64,000 bases of DNA from Carposina sasakii. Lineage: Eukaryota > Arthropoda > Insecta > Lepidoptera > Carposinidae. The position numbers were made by a program, and so were the translations under genes. Below are positions 1-11,226 of the stretch, one piece after another. The notes below the pieces were generated by a model, which had not been told where the DNA came from, searched no databases, and saw nothing but the letters and a program-made list of their open reading frames with translations. Each line of letters starts with the position of its first letter. Positions within the stretch are counted from its first letter, which is position 1. The stretch spans positions 1,550,001 through 1,614,000 of the forward strand of contig CP053162.1 of NCBI GenBank assembly GCA_014607495.2, given 5' to 3'.

Positions 1-571
1 CATATAGGTATGCACGCTACGTATTCCATTGATTACCTATTAGATTATATTAAGGTATTAATAGTAAATAAATAATAAGATATTAGAAAGGCAAACGTTG
101 CAAAGGACAAGTAAGAAAAAACTTTTGTTAAATTTTTAATTTAAAAAAATAGTCGCCTCTTAATATACTTCTTGTGACCTCTACGGTCTACCTCATCTGC
201 AAGAGTAAGAACACTAAAATCTAACTTACTCTTCTTAATTATGAAAAGATGATGCACAAAGATTTTATAATACCTACTTCAATGTGACGCTGCCGTTATA
301 ACTACCGTCCTTATTAAACCTAACAATGATTTAAACTACACAAATTGCCCCAAAAACTTTCTCGTACCATTAAATAGCAAATCAAGGCGCTTAGAAATAT
401 TTTGACAGACCTTTATAGTTATTTAAGCGCTTAATCGGCCACACGAGGCTTCGAGGGTCATAAGTATAGGGCTTAATCAGGGAGGATTAAAGCCCTTAAT
501 GTGACCAGTTTCCGTACCATGAGTGTGCTGGTATATAACTCGAATATTTACCAAAGAGGCCGGAGTGATAA
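1..571. other. Non-coding AT-rich stretch
   Basis: No convincing frame, RNA gene or repeat structure was seen here. The sequence is AT-rich with a few GC-richer patches near 420-520. Confidence 0.4.
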
Positions 572-800
572 AGAAATATTATAAACGCGAAAGTTTGTGA
601 TTAAGAATGGATGGATGTTTGTTACTCTTTCACGTAAAAACGGCTAGGGTGATTTTAATAAAATTTGGTATGGAGTTAGCCGACACCCTGGATTAACACA
701 TAGGCTACTTATTATCCCGGGAAAATATTTTTATTCCGGATAATTGCGACATTATGTTTTTTCTGCAGTCCACGCGGACGAAGTCGCGGGCGTCCACTAG
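572..800 (+). mobile_element. Helitron-like non-autonomous repeat
   Basis: The left part (ATTATAAACGCGAAAGTTTG, then a GGATGGATG run and a CTCTTTCACG motif) and the right end CGCGGGCGTCCACTAG followed by T are shared with copies at 2421, 26882 (inverted), 39357 and 62094. A CTAG end before T, with no inverted repeats or target duplication, fits the 3' end of Lepidopteran Helitron-derived repeats. It has no coding capacity. Confidence 0.6.
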
Positions 801-956
801 TAAGGAAAAGATTTTCTAAAGAAACACTACCTACATGTGATATCTACTATTTTACAATAATTTCTTAATTTAAAATAATCATCATTCGTAACCTTGTGAT
901 AATTTTTTTTCGTTTCTGCTCTGACATAATAAGTATTAATTATAATTTTATCAAAT

Positions 957-1262
957 ACTAGCTGACCCGGCAAACGTTGTTTTGCCATGTATAAGGGGTT
1001 GATCCTAGAGGGGTGAAAATTCATGGTTGTATGTATTTTTGTATGATGTATCATAAAAAAATAAAAACAAAAAATTTTGTCAAAAAAATAAAATAAAAAA
1101 ATTTAGGGGTGGACCACCCTTAACATTTACGGTGATGAAAAATAGATGTTGTCCGATTCACCACCCTAACCGATATGCATGCTAAGATTTACGAAAATCG
1201 GTCGAGCCGTTTCGGAGGAGCTTAACTTCTAACACCGTGACACGAGAATTTTATATATTAGA
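957..1262 (+). repeat. Dispersed Lepidoptera-type repeat
   Basis: It begins CTAGCTGACCCGGCAAACG and ends in an AT-rich tail near TTTATATATTAGAT. The opening is one I recognise as common in Lepidopteran genomes. The interior is poly-A/T rich and contains no frame. The class (Helitron-like or LINE-derived) is uncertain. Confidence 0.45.
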
Positions 1263-2420
1263 TATTAAATGTTATTTTATTATTAGTATAATGTTTAATC
1301 AATAAATTAATACTATTTCATTTGTAATGTACCTAACGACATGTAATTTTAGATTAATCTATTGCTTTTCTTATCCACATCTCTGATAGTGCTACCAATA
1401 GATGATATTCATAAGTAACCAGGTTGGCTGATAGAGAATGCTTTGCAAGGCATTAAACTCGCCCTTGTACATGTGGTTTTTTTGCTGTAGTACAATGAAG
1501 AATTTTATATATCTATCATTCTACCTTTTTGATACATGTGATGTTGGTGTGCCTAATCTTAATAAATAAATAAATAATTTCTTCTATATTCATGGTAGGG
1601 GTACAGATTAGGATGTTTAGCATAATTTTATTTACAGCTGTTATCACGTATTTTCAAGCTTTCAGAACCGGGTTGCGAAATTAGTTTGTTTTAGTTTTGT
1701 TTAAATTGGTTTTAGTGGAAATGGTTTTCGATACTTGACAATTTTTAAAGCAAATTTTAATGAAATTTTAGTGAAAAATTGCATTATTTGAGTCTGAAAC
1801 GGTTCGCCAACAGTCGATTGTCCCATGAACGTCTGGCCAACAGAATTATTAAAATTGGAACTTTTTGCCAAAAAGATAATTTGACCCATGAACGTGGGCA
1901 ATATTTTTCGATTAGGTATGTATACAGGTTGTAACAGAAGGGGTATGTTAATGGAGAAGCTATGTAAATAGCATTGAGCTTAAGAGGTACTTGTATTAGA
2001 CTTCCCAATCATGAGAGTGACACTAGATCAAAATTAAATATTTTACGCAGTCGGGTGTTTTTCTTTAAAAAATTATCACGGATTATTACTTTGCCAAAGG
2101 AAGAAAATAATAATAAATCACCGTCTAATAAATTGTTAATTAGTAAACTATAATTAGGTATATAGAAAGGGGAACATGTCAGCGGCAGCCGCTCATTCAC
2201 TGAATTAAATAATAATCATTCATTCACAAACAAACGCTCCGGTCCCGAAATGACCTACGTCATTTGCACGAAACACGTCGCTGTCGGCTAAAATAGCTGA
2301 ACTATAGTGCTCTTATATACGTTATATAAGAGTATTTGAATATCTAACTAAAATCTTGTAGTATTTTTTGCATAGATATTTAGTCTTAAATTTTATTGTA
2401 TTCATACAAAATTTAGTATC
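1263..2420. other. Non-coding stretch with a fold-back fragment
   Basis: Short minus-strand frames here (1701-2200) look like chance. At about 1920-1985 there is a piece resembling one arm of the fold-back element at 16629-16916 (GTAACAGAAGGGGTATGTTA versus GTAACAAAAAGGGTATGTTA). Nothing else was seen. Confidence 0.35.
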
Positions 2421-2670
2421 CTACCTATTAATATTATAAACGCGAAATTTTGTGCGGATGGATCGATAAATGAATGTTTGTTACCTACTCTTTCATGTTA
2501 AAACGGCTGGAGTTATTTTAATAAAATTAAAATATAGGTATGGAGTTAACTGATACCCTGGATTAACACATAGGCTACTTTTTATCCTGGGAAAATATTT
2601 TTAACCCGGATAATTTCGACATTTAGTTTTTTCTGCAGTCCACGCGGACAAAGTAGCGGGTGTCCACTTG
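2421..2670 (+). mobile_element. Helitron-like non-autonomous repeat
   Basis: This is a second copy of the repeat at 572-800. It has the same ATTATAAACGCGAAA opening, the ACACATAGGCTACTTTTTAT core and a degraded terminus TCCACTTGT where other copies have TCCACTAGT. Confidence 0.55.
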
Positions 2671-2708
2671 TACTTTATATTACTGACACGTACCTATAAG
2701 TATTTACC

Positions 2709-2728
2709 TATATATATATATATATATA
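2709..2728. repeat. TA microsatellite
   Basis: A run of about ten TA dinucleotides, with no other feature attached. Confidence 0.8.
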
Positions 2729-2741
2729 CTATTGCTACATA

Positions 2742-2990
2742 AGGCATCTGTGTTATTGCATGATGATCTCCGACCGTAGTTCGGCCTAGGCGACCAATCT
2801 CTACGGAGATTGGTCAGGTATGCAGGAGATATTATAGTGCACAAGTGTGTGCGCAACACAGATGCACTCTCTATTCCGTTACTCTCATAGTCCGATGGGA
2901 CGGAAAGCCGACACGACCAGAGAGAGATCAGGCGCAGAACCAACAGTGTTACGAGCTTTCCGAGGCACGAGATAAGTGACAATTTTACAA
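2742..2990 (-). repeat. SINE body, inverted copy of the 30160-30440 repeat
   Basis: The minus strand matches the body of the tRNA-headed repeat at 30088-30445: the CTCGTGCCTCGGAAAG block, the GGACTATGAGA-type block, the GTGCACTATAATATCTCCTG block and the GAGATTGGTCGCC-type hairpin. The tRNA-like head is missing. The open frame across it and the neighbouring MITE (2704-3207) is not a gene. Confidence 0.6.
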
Positions 2991-3040
2991 CATTAAAATC
3001 TGTTACTGCATACAGACATGTTACTCTCGTAATCAGAGGG

Positions 3041-3150
3041 GTAAGCACGAACCTTTCGATAGTCCGTAACGCTAGCTTTAAACTGTCAATTCCCATAGAT
3101 TTTGCTAGCGAGTCGCAACTGTTACGCCGTGTAAAAAGGCTCGTGCTTAC
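3041..3150. mobile_element. 110-bp MITE with GTAAGCACGA ends
   Basis: It starts GTAAGCACGA and ends TCGTGCTTAC, a perfect 10-bp inverted repeat extended inward by looser symmetry (CCGTAACGCTAG against GTTACGCCG). A second copy of exactly the same length lies at 18586-18695. No frame. The superfamily is unknown. Confidence 0.65.
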
Positions 3151-3199
3151 TCTACAGGCATAGTTTTGATCTATGAAACGGATTTTAATACATGTATTA

Positions 3200-4480
3200 A
3201 AGGACATTATTTAACACCAAGATTATATGTAGATAATATCACTACATTAATATAGATTATTATAAAAGTATGCGTAGGAATGAATTAAACTTTATACCTC
3301 TTCGAATAAGTATTATTCTGAAAAAGTTAGCAGCTAGAAAATAAAATTTTATTAAAACTTGACAGAAAAGTTTCGGAATAAAAGTTGTGACATTTTACTT
3401 TGGGTGTCATTTTAATAAAATATTAAAGTTTGAGAATAAGTTTGATGTTTATGTTATGTTAATATATTAAAAATTTTGGTAAATCATTTTAAATTATTAT
3501 TATTAGTACTTATTAACATAAATTGTATAAATAGCTGCAGATATACATTACGTATAATTAAATACGTAACTTTTCCCACTCTAATTCTTATTCCCGATTG
3601 GGTTTCAGGAGGATAAAGACATACATGGAAACATTTAATTAGTACATCTTTACATTTTAGTAAATATTTACCTTCTTTGTACTTTTTATTTTCTTAAAAC
3701 CGGTTATTTAAATATTTCTTGCATTTGGCTTATTGGTTTTTGACATATTATAAAACGTCGCTGACGGTGTCTGTCGGTTTTTATGTATATTTTAGATATT
3801 TAGATGTATTTTAGACCTATAAAACTATGCAACAGATTTTGATGCGGTTTTTTTATTATATAGAATAATTCAAGAGGAAGGTTTATATGTATACTAACAA
3901 CATTGCACCCGTGCGAAGCCGGGAAAGGGGTCTAGTTATTAGAATAAAATTAACATGTAGGTTCTAACTTAAAGCCCAAGCTATTTAAATATCATAAAGA
4001 TGGAAGAGTAAAAAATACAGATATTACTGCCACTCGGACTTAACCCTTTCTCGAGGTCACACCCTCGACAGCCTAACCAGGTGGGAACAGAAGAATGCCG
4101 TCGCGGGGTTGAAGGCTTAACCTCACGTTATTAAGGGTGTAATTTTGGACAAGGGTAGGTTTTTGGACGATTTTATTAGATATTTTTAGGACATAAATGT
4201 GAACATTTGTGCAAAAAAGGTACATAATTTCTTTTTATGGGAGGTTAAAAATAATATCTTGTATACGAATTTAGATACTGGAAAAGCTTAAAATGTTTTT
4301 TGGGGTTAAACAGAGAAATTCGAGATCTTCCCGAAACATGTATTTTTTTAGATAAAGGCTTCTTGTTTCCTGTAGATATATCGGATTTTCCTTGAGCTGA
4401 TCAGTGTTTCTAAGAAGACACTTGAGTCACTTTGAAACATTGTTTCACAACTTTTTTAGTTAGTTTTTGCTACTAATTTT
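3200..4480. other. Non-coding stretch
   Basis: AT-rich DNA without a convincing gene. The short block GTGCGAAGCCGGG near 3910 also occurs near 31840 and belongs to a dispersed repeat end. Confidence 0.35.
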
Positions 4481-4484
4481 TACA

Positions 4485-4720
4485 CTTATTTTTTTATAAA
4501 ATTATTAATAAAGAAAATGGAAAAAATTCTTCACCCGAGTGGGAATCGATCCCACGACCACTGCAAATCGTGCCAGCCGCTCTAACCACTAAGCTACCGG
4601 GTCAATTACTCGTATGACGAATTTTACCATATCTTTTCTAAATTACATATTGGCAACGTTATTTTTCTCTAAATTTCGGCAAACAAAGCTGAATCCCTCA
4701 GCACAATGTTTAAAGATGGA
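4485..4720 (-). repeat. tRNA-related SINE-like repeat, copy 1
   Basis: On the minus strand, 4603-4532 reads GACCCGGTAGCTTAGTGGTT (box A type) and later GATCGATTCCCACTCGGGTG (box B and acceptor 3' side). The flank beyond the head (GACGAATTTTACCAT ... CAAAGCTGAATCCCTCAGCA) is shared with copies at 54745 and 56590. The anticodon arm does not pair well, so this is a tRNA-derived repeat rather than a tRNA gene. Confidence 0.65.
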
Positions 4721-4992
4721 ACGATCTTATTTTTTTTATATATTTAACTAGAGGATGCTCAGAACTTCGTCTGCACAGGTAACTTATAGAATCCCCGTGG
4801 GCACTTAGAGAAATCTACGTTATCACTTAAGTCAAATAAAGAACGCATCCACCAAGTTTCAGATCTTAGGCTTTTCCGTCAGTCATTCACAGATTATATC
4901 TGCTTGAATGAATGAATGAATGAGTTTATTTGCCATTGTATAGGGTGACAGAATATTCACTGAAAAATAATCTCCTGCACAGCCGTAACATA

Positions 4993-5375
4993 CAGGGTGA
5001 TTTTTGGTCGTCAACGTTCCCGAAAACTACGGAATCTCCTCATCATCACGATCATTTTTCTCCATGGAAGCATACCTGGGAAGTGTCTGGTTTCCAAAAT
5101 ATTAGGGTCCAAAGTTGAGTAAATAGACTGCGTTTTTCTGCATAAATGCACATAGACGCGCGTAGCAGGATTTTTTCACGAAAAATAATTAATATCTGTC
5201 TACAAAAAAACTAACATAAACACTAGACACTATAAATTTCGCACGATCAAGGAATTTAAAATTTTTTTTCAAAAAAAATATTTTTTTTCCCAGCATTTTT
5301 TTTGGCATAAACTTACTTTATTTCATGTATAGAATACGTACCCTTCGTTAAAGGTGGCCACAAAAAAACATCCTG
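4993..5375 (+). mobile_element. 383-bp TA-flanked MITE, copy 1
   Basis: Flanked by TA on both sides. The left end is CAGGGTGATTTTTGGTCGTC and the right end, read inward, is CAGGATGTTTTTTTGTGGCC, giving an imperfect terminal inverted repeat. TA duplication fits the Tc1/mariner group. There is no coding sequence, and the short frame at 4930-5118 is spurious. Other copies are at 11631, 13040, 47122 and 58535. Confidence 0.75.
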
Positions 5376-5399
5376 TATAGCATGCAAAATTACACAATA

Positions 5400-6381
5400 A
5401 AAAACAGTCGGTAGTCAGAATATAGTTAATTAAATCGATAATAACTTATAATTATGAGTTGTAACAGCAGAAGTTCCAATAACATTTACAGATCAACCGG
5501 CCCAGAGAAGATAACATTAACAGTGATAATAATTTTACTCCAAATAATAGGCATGCTTTGCTTTTTATAACTAAAATATTCATCAATAGAATAGAAACAT
5601 TCTTGCGAGAGCTATAGCTTGTATTTTTATATTTTATTTAACATTTCCATGTTCTATGGATTGAACCATGGAGAAGGTAAAAAAGAGGAGGTTGGACTAT
5701 GAACTGAGTCGTGTGGCAATCGTGAGGCCATGACGTCATGACAGGGGCGGATCTTCAGGGCCAGTGTGTGTGACGCAGTAGCTGTAACCACACGCTTATA
5801 CAAGTAGTTTGGCTAGTCACTACATGTGGTTTCTATGTAAATGGGCAGGGCTACAGTGTTAGGATGCTCCCTTCGTCCCATACTTCACCCCCCCCCCTCA
5901 GCGGCACACTATTTTTGTATGCGCACATGTATTTGCGTTACAATTTAGATCGTGTTTTTATAATTTGTACAGTTTAAGTTGCATGGAATTGTAATGTGTA
6001 GTGTGTGAGAAATAAATAAATAAAATAAAAAAATATACTTAGCCCCTGCTCCTCTTTTATTTTCTCTCCATGGGTTGAACAGACTATGTGAGAGAGGATA
6101 TATATACGTTTAGCGGGACTGACTAACAAAATGACGGATAAGATGATAAGGATAAGTGGAAGAAAGGTACATATTGCACCTCCGGTATCAACTAGTCTCA
6201 AGTCAACAAGAACAGGACAAGATAATTTTTTTAAAATGAAAAACCGACTTTCTCCCAAAACTCGAGCTTACTAAAGTAAAATTTTACTAAAGGGAAAATA
6301 TACCTATATATAGCGTTAAGTGTAAACAAAAGGTCATAAAACAATGGTAAAAATATAATATTTTAACCAATACATACATAC
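5400..6381. other. Non-coding stretch
   Basis: No gene was recognised. A minus-strand 94-codon frame (5974-6258) shows no known motif and is probably chance. The sequence just before 6382 is the left half of the repeat into which TE1 is inserted. Confidence 0.35.
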
Positions 6382-6385
6382 ATAT

Positions 6386-6412
6386 CGCTCCTTGAATACA
6401 AAAGGGCCACAA
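6386..6412 (+). repeat. TE1 left terminal inverted repeat
   Basis: 27 bp matching the reverse complement of 11200-11226 with one mismatch (C/G at position 22). The first base follows ATAT directly. Confidence 0.9.
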
Positions 6413-6679
6413 TTTAAAAAAAAATGAAAATCGTTTTATTGCAAAAATTACACCTGAACCGACTATATTTTATAGTGAAAAAAAAACTCCCATCATTTTT
6501 GCTTATATTATGGCTACACTAACTTACCGCCATTTTTGCATTAGCTCACTTTGACAGGTAATGTCAGTGCAAAACCGCCATTTTGTTAGTTGCGCCCGGA
6601 GATTCAACGCAAACGCACGTCGGTTGCGTGAAAAAGTGCCACAATCCAAAATACGTCTGTGTTGGATTCAAAGTTTCAG

Positions 6680-7872
6680 GTAAGTGTGATTATATTTTAC
6701 AATACAAAAGTGCCATATTTTGGAAAACGTCCGTTTTGCATTCTAACATTAGTATTTGTAACCATAATATATAATACAAAAGTGCCATATTTTGGAAAAC
6801 GTCTGTTTTGCATTTTAACATTAGTATTTGTAACCATAATATATAATACAAAAGTGCCATATTTTGGAAAACGTCCGTTTTGCATTCTAACATTAGTATT
6901 TGTAACCATAATATATAATACAAAAGTGCCATATTTTGGAAAACGTCTGTTTTGCATTCTAACATTAGTATTTGTAACCATAATATATAATACAAAAGTG
7001 CCATATTTTGGAAAACGTCTGTTTGGCATTCTAACATTAGTATTTGTAACCATAATATATAATACAAAAGTGCCATATTTTGGAAAACGTCTGTTTGGCA
7101 TTCTAACATTAGTATTTGTTATTATATTTTGTAATACAAAATTGCCATATTTGAAATGCGTCCTTTTTGTAATCCAATATTAGTTAAGTATAATTATATT
7201 TTATAATACAACAGTAGCATATTTTGAAATACGTCCCTTTTGCATTAAATTATAGTGAAATAAATAATTATTTTTAGCGTGCTACAATGGGAAGGCCAGA
7301 AATATGGCCGTTTTGCATGATAATAATTTTAGTTTTCGTTACAATTTTAAAAATAAAAATTACCATTTTGATGTTAATTTTGTTCTATTCTTATTACTTC
7401 AGTGATTTTTAACTTAAAAATCATACAAATGTATTTATTTGTTTGTAAATTAATAATATAAACTAAATTGAAGCCCTGTCCCTGTAGCTTTCGTCACTAA
7501 TTTAAAGTTTTTTAAATAATATCAGTGAGTGTTTATAGGGACCTATAATAATATGGGTAGATATTCGTAAATGTTGAAAAATATGTGATTAAAATGCATT
7601 GCCTCATATTTTCTGTGAATTTGACTGTGAATTTGAATGTTAAATATGAGGTGGTAGCTTAAATTTGTTAAATATAATTAAGGTGTTATTCCTGTCAAAT
7701 TAGTATTGAAAATGTCATATTAAGGATTGTTATATATTTGATTGTGTGTATGTTTTATTGTATGTATGTATGTATTGTGTGTATGTACTAAGGACTGTAT
7801 AATATATGTATAGAACTGTGTGTATTTTATGTTTTTTAGTTATAAAACGTTAAAGATGTTTTTTTTTTACAG
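6680..7872 (+). other. Predicted first intron of the TE1 gene
   Basis: The donor CAG|GTAAGT is at 6679/6680. The acceptor, a T-rich tract followed by ACAG, is at 7872/7873, nine bases before the transposase start codon. The exon upstream of 6680 has no ATG in the frame that would continue into the gene, so exon 1 is probably 5' untranslated. The intron holds the 72-bp tandem array. Confidence 0.6.
6695..7260 (+). repeat. 72-bp tandem array inside TE1
   Basis: Units begin with AATACAAAAG at 6701, 6773, 6845, 6917, 6989, 7061, 7133 and 7205, an exact 72-bp period; the last two units are degraded. Each unit carries AATACAAAAGTGCC, close to the terminal-repeat core AATACAAAAGGGCC, and an inverted relative (GTCTGTTTTGCATT). 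The long frames on both strands across the array are by-products of a repeat length divisible by three, not proteins. Confidence 0.9.
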
Positions 7873-7881
7873 ATTGACAAA

Positions 7882-10278
7882 ATGAATAGAGCACGAAAAA
7901 TGTTGAATATGGCAACCTCCGTTCAAGAATCGGAAAAAGTTCAAGCATTACCTGGCCACAATAATAATGTGCAAAATAAAACTTTTTTTAATACTCCAGC
8001 TGCACTCAGTCTACCCGTCACGTTACCCATTGATTCTTCAGATACAAATTCTATAGCAGACAGTCAACCTGATCTTAACCTATCAATATTAGAGGATGAA
8101 GACAGTGAAGTAAGCTGTGTAACGAATCCCAAAGACACAAATAGGCCAAAAATAGTTGTTGAACAGAGTGACTCGAGTAGCAGTTCAAGCGACTCTGATA
8201 ATGACTCTGATACCAATTCCGGCCGATCATCAACATCCAGCAGTTCATCAATTGCAGATTTTTCTTCTGATGACAGTGTTTTAGATCCCAACTTTCTACC
8301 TAGTCATGAAAGATCTTCTGATTCCGAAGGAGATATACAGTCAAAAGTAATTGCCAAACCATTTTGTATTTCACCCCAACCGGGCCCTTCTCGTGTAGAA
8401 CCTCACTTACTCATCAATGATAATCTGCCAGTCAATTTGGATACTCAGTCGCCTAATATAGAAACACAGCCATCCATCAGTCATAATCAGTCACCCAGCG
8501 TGAATATTCAGTCACCCAGCATTGGCAGTGAACCAGCTAGCGTGGATCCTCAGCGTCTTAGTCGGAAAAGAAAAGCTAATCCAGAAGCATGGAAAAGAAA
8601 CAAAACCAAGACTCTGATCAATAGCGGGAAGGCACACACAACTATGTCTAAATCGAAAAAAATGATTACTGCCAAAAATATGGGACCTGTTTGTTCAGAT
8701 AAGTGTAAATTTAAATGTCAAAATGTGTTTTCATTTGAGGAACGATTAGCCATATTTAATGCCTATTGGGACACTGGTGATTTAAACGTTCAGAGGCAAT
8801 TTATATACAACCATATGACAAACATTGAGCCAAAGTATCGGTACATCCGTGTTGGTAGTACCCGCCAAAACTTAAACCACGCATATTACTTCACGAAAAT
8901 CGATCAACGCATTCGAGTATGCAAGTTATTCTTTATGAATACACTTGCTATATCAGATAAAAGCATTCGGACTGTTGTAAAGAAATTTTCTGGATCAATT
9001 ACTGGAATTCAAATGCAAGATAACCGAGGAAAACATGGCAATCAATTTAAATTGGATGCTGCTTTGAAGGATAGGTCAAAGGAACACATTAACTCCATAC
9101 CCAGGATTGAGAGCCACTACTGTCGCGCTCGCTCTAAGCGTGAGTATATTGAAGGAAGCCGATCTATTGCTACTTTGCACCGTGATTACGTCGATAAATG
9201 TAAAGCTGAAGGTAAAGGTTATCTTTCTTATAAACTGTACTATAATATCTTCGTGAATGACTTCAACATTTCTTTTTGGAAACCGAAAAAAGACCAGTGT
9301 GAAGACTGCACAGCTTTCGCAAATGTTGAAGATAAAACGCTTTTACAAATACAATATGATCTGCATTTGAAAGAAAAAAATTTAGCCAGAGCTCAAAAGG
9401 AAAATGATAAAAAAAATATAAGCGATAATTTTATAGTATGTGTATATGACTTACAGGCTGTGATGCCTTGTCCGCAAGGCGAAGTCTCTAGTTTTTACTA
9501 TATTTCAAAATTGAATACGCTGAATTTTACTGTTACTGAACTGGGTTCAAATAATACGACCTGCTACGTTTGGCATGAAGGTGCAGGATCTCGTGGTGCT
9601 AACGAAATAGGATCGTGTGTGCTCGCGTACTTGAAAAATTTGAATGAGAAAGCTTCTGACTATTTTGACGTAGTATTTTACAGCGACAACTGTTGTGGCC
9701 AACATAAAAATAAATTTATGTTAGCAACGTACCAATACGCCATAAATGAGTTATCGAAGTTGAGGAGTGTTACTCATAATTTTTTAATAAAAGGGCACAC
9801 TCAAAATGAAGGAGATGCTGCTCACTCTCTAATTCAACGCAACATTTCGAATGCTTTAAAATCTTCTCCCATTTATGTGCCGGATCAGTATATAACCCTT
9901 ATTAAAACTGCAAAGAAGAAAGGAAGACCCTTCGTTGTTCACGAACTTACGCATGAGAGTTTTTTAGATTTAAAATCTCTGGCTATCGGCAATTACACTA
10001 TTACAGAAGATGGACAAAAAGTCAAATGGGCTGATATAAAAACTATTAAAGTCCATCGAGATTATGAGAACAAATTTTTCTTCAAGACTTCATACGAAAC
10101 TGAAGAGTTTACCTCGGTAGCCACGCTGACAAAAAGAAGGTCTGCTAATCCTATAGTGCCAAAAAAACTGTACAAACAAAAACTTAAAATAACTGAAACT
10201 AAAAAACAGGGTATTCTTAAACTCATTGAGAAAAATATCATTCCTAAGTATTACCAAAGCTTTTACGAAAATTTGTAA
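7882..10278 (+). CDS. TE1 transposase (DDD type, probably DUF7869 family)
   Basis: Predicted 798-residue transposase, the likely enzyme for excision and insertion of TE1. The N-terminal ~240 residues are Ser/Asp-rich and low complexity, followed by a basic stretch (SRKRKANPEAWKRNKTK) that may direct it to the nucleus. A Cys cluster (C271, C275, C279), an HYC motif ending at C414 and a CxxC at C473/C476 suggest zinc binding. The core carries D523 (YDLQ), the block CYVW..G.G.RG.NEIGSC, D602 (YSDNCCGQHKNK), H639 (GHT) and D645. D602 and D645 are 43 residues apart, exactly as in TE2's protein. The start follows a splice acceptor by nine bases. The frame is intact. The family name is from memory, the DDD assignment is inferred from conservation, and no function has been tested. 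Confidence 0.85.
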   Translation: MNRARKMLNMATSVQESEKVQALPGHNNNVQNKTFFNTPAALSLPVTLPIDSSDTNSIADSQPDLNLSILEDEDSEVSCVTNPKDTNRPKIVVEQSDSSSSSSDSDNDSDTNSGRSSTSSSSSIADFSSDDSVLDPNFLPSHERSSDSEGDIQSKVIAKPFCISPQPGPSRVEPHLLINDNLPVNLDTQSPNIETQPSISHNQSPSVNIQSPSIGSEPASVDPQRLSRKRKANPEAWKRNKTKTLINSGKAHTTMSKSKKMITAKNMGPVCSDKCKFKCQNVFSFEERLAIFNAYWDTGDLNVQRQFIYNHMTNIEPKYRYIRVGSTRQNLNHAYYFTKIDQRIRVCKLFFMNTLAISDKSIRTVVKKFSGSITGIQMQDNRGKHGNQFKLDAALKDRSKEHINSIPRIESHYCRARSKREYIEGSRSIATLHRDYVDKCKAEGKGYLSYKLYYNIFVNDFNISFWKPKKDQCEDCTAFANVEDKTLLQIQYDLHLKEKNLARAQKENDKKNISDNFIVCVYDLQAVMPCPQGEVSSFYYISKLNTLNFTVTELGSNNTTCYVWHEGAGSRGANEIGSCVLAYLKNLNEKASDYFDVVFYSDNCCGQHKNKFMLATYQYAINELSKLRSVTHNFLIKGHTQNEGDAAHSLIQRNISNALKSSPIYVPDQYITLIKTAKKKGRPFVVHELTHESFLDLKSLAIGNYTITEDGQKVKWADIKTIKVHRDYENKFFFKTSYETEEFTSVATLTKRRSANPIVPKKLYKQKLKITETKKQGILKLIEKNIIPKYYQSFYENL

Positions 10279-11199
10279 TTTTATTATTAGATACCTAATT
10301 GTGATAATATTTAGAATAGTTAATTTTAAAAGTTCCTTTTGATAATAAAGACTTATAAATTTCATACAAACATTTACATAACAATAATAAATAACGATTA
10401 TAATTTGTAACTTAAAATAGTTTACGTAAAAAGTGCCTTAAAGTGTTTATAACTGTGATTTTGTAAGACTTCTTAGATTGTTATTGTGCAATAGTATTAT
10501 TACATAAAAGCTATAATATTTTGCTACTGAATTATGTGCCTTTAGAACTGATCTTGTATTTTGTTTTGTTTAAATTATTAATGTTAAAGAGAGACAAATT
10601 AGTGTCGTCACTTGATTATTTTTTGAGTTATTTAGAGAATTTATTAATGAATATGGTTATTTTATTTATATTTTGATAATGATTATTACAGTTTTATCTC
10701 TTGTTTTTTCTATAATTCTTACAAATATAATTGTTTTAGAGAGATGTTTAATTTTGCTGAATAATAGTTACGTACAAAGTTGATCTCAATTATATTACTT
10801 AATAATAAGTTAAGATTTTTTAGTTTAGATTTTTTAATACAATGTTCTCCTGGTGTCCATTCACTTATGTTTTTACCTAGTAATAAGATTAAACTTTTTG
10901 ATACGGTTTTTTACCAAAAAGGTACAATAAACGATTTTTATTTGTAAAACTGTGTTTAATTTTTGACATATTTTTTATTATATTGGTTCAAATTTTGAAT
11001 GCAAAAGGGACTTTTATGCTTTTTTTTCTTAATAGGTAACATCTATTACAAAGTTTATATTGTAGATAGATAGAGCTAATAAATACGCATCTAATGATAT
11101 ATTAACATCTTATGTTTAATTAATAAATATATGAAATATTATAAAAAAACAGTTTCAAAAATTTGTTTTGGCTGTCCTGTAAAATTTATGGATTTCGAT
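10279..11199 (+). other. TE1 3' region
   Basis: AT-rich and without a gene. At 10998-11012 it contains GAATGCAAAAGGGAC, resembling the terminal-repeat core, a probable subterminal site. The rest looks like 3' untranslated sequence. Confidence 0.5.
10344..10349 (+). terminator. Candidate polyadenylation signal of TE1
   Basis: AATAAA 66 bases after the transposase stop codon. A second AATAAA lies at 10926-10931, still inside the element. Confidence 0.5.
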
Positions 11200-11226
11200 T
11201 TGTGCCCCTTTTGTATTCAAGGAGCG
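11200..11226 (-). repeat. TE1 right terminal inverted repeat
   Basis: Reverse complement of 6386-6412 with one mismatch; followed by ATAT at 11227-11230. Confidence 0.9.

Larger units (their letters stand above)
6386..11226 (+). mobile_element. TE1: complete DDD-transposase DNA transposon
   Basis: A 4841-bp element. The ends are inverted repeats starting CGCTCCTTGAATACAAAAGG (27 bp, one mismatch). ATAT flanks both sides (6382-6385 and 11227-11230), a 4-bp target duplication. Inside are a 72-bp tandem array, an intron, one intact 798-codon transposase gene on the plus strand and two AATAAA signals. The insertion sits in a dispersed repeat whose intact copy (about 32480-32610, opposite strand) has a single ATAT at the matching point, which confirms the boundaries. 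TE2 at 37427-43583 is a diverged relative. A Sola-like placement is inferred from the 4-bp duplication and DDD core and is unconfirmed. Confidence 0.88.

Noticed and set aside
2704..3207. 167-codon minus-strand frame
   Set aside because: It spans a SINE body and a MITE that occur elsewhere; no protein family.
4532..4603. tRNA gene on the minus strand (and the similar hits at 15617, 54779, 55095, 56443, 56751 and 57751)
   Set aside because: Boxes A and B are present, but the anticodon arm does not pair and all copies share repeat flanks, so they are tRNA-derived repeats.
6659..7183. Long overlapping frames on both strands of 6659-7183, with repeated ILTLVFVTIIYNTKVPYF-type segments
   Set aside because: They arise because the array period (72 bp) is a multiple of three; frames are open on both strands, which marks a repeat and not a protein.
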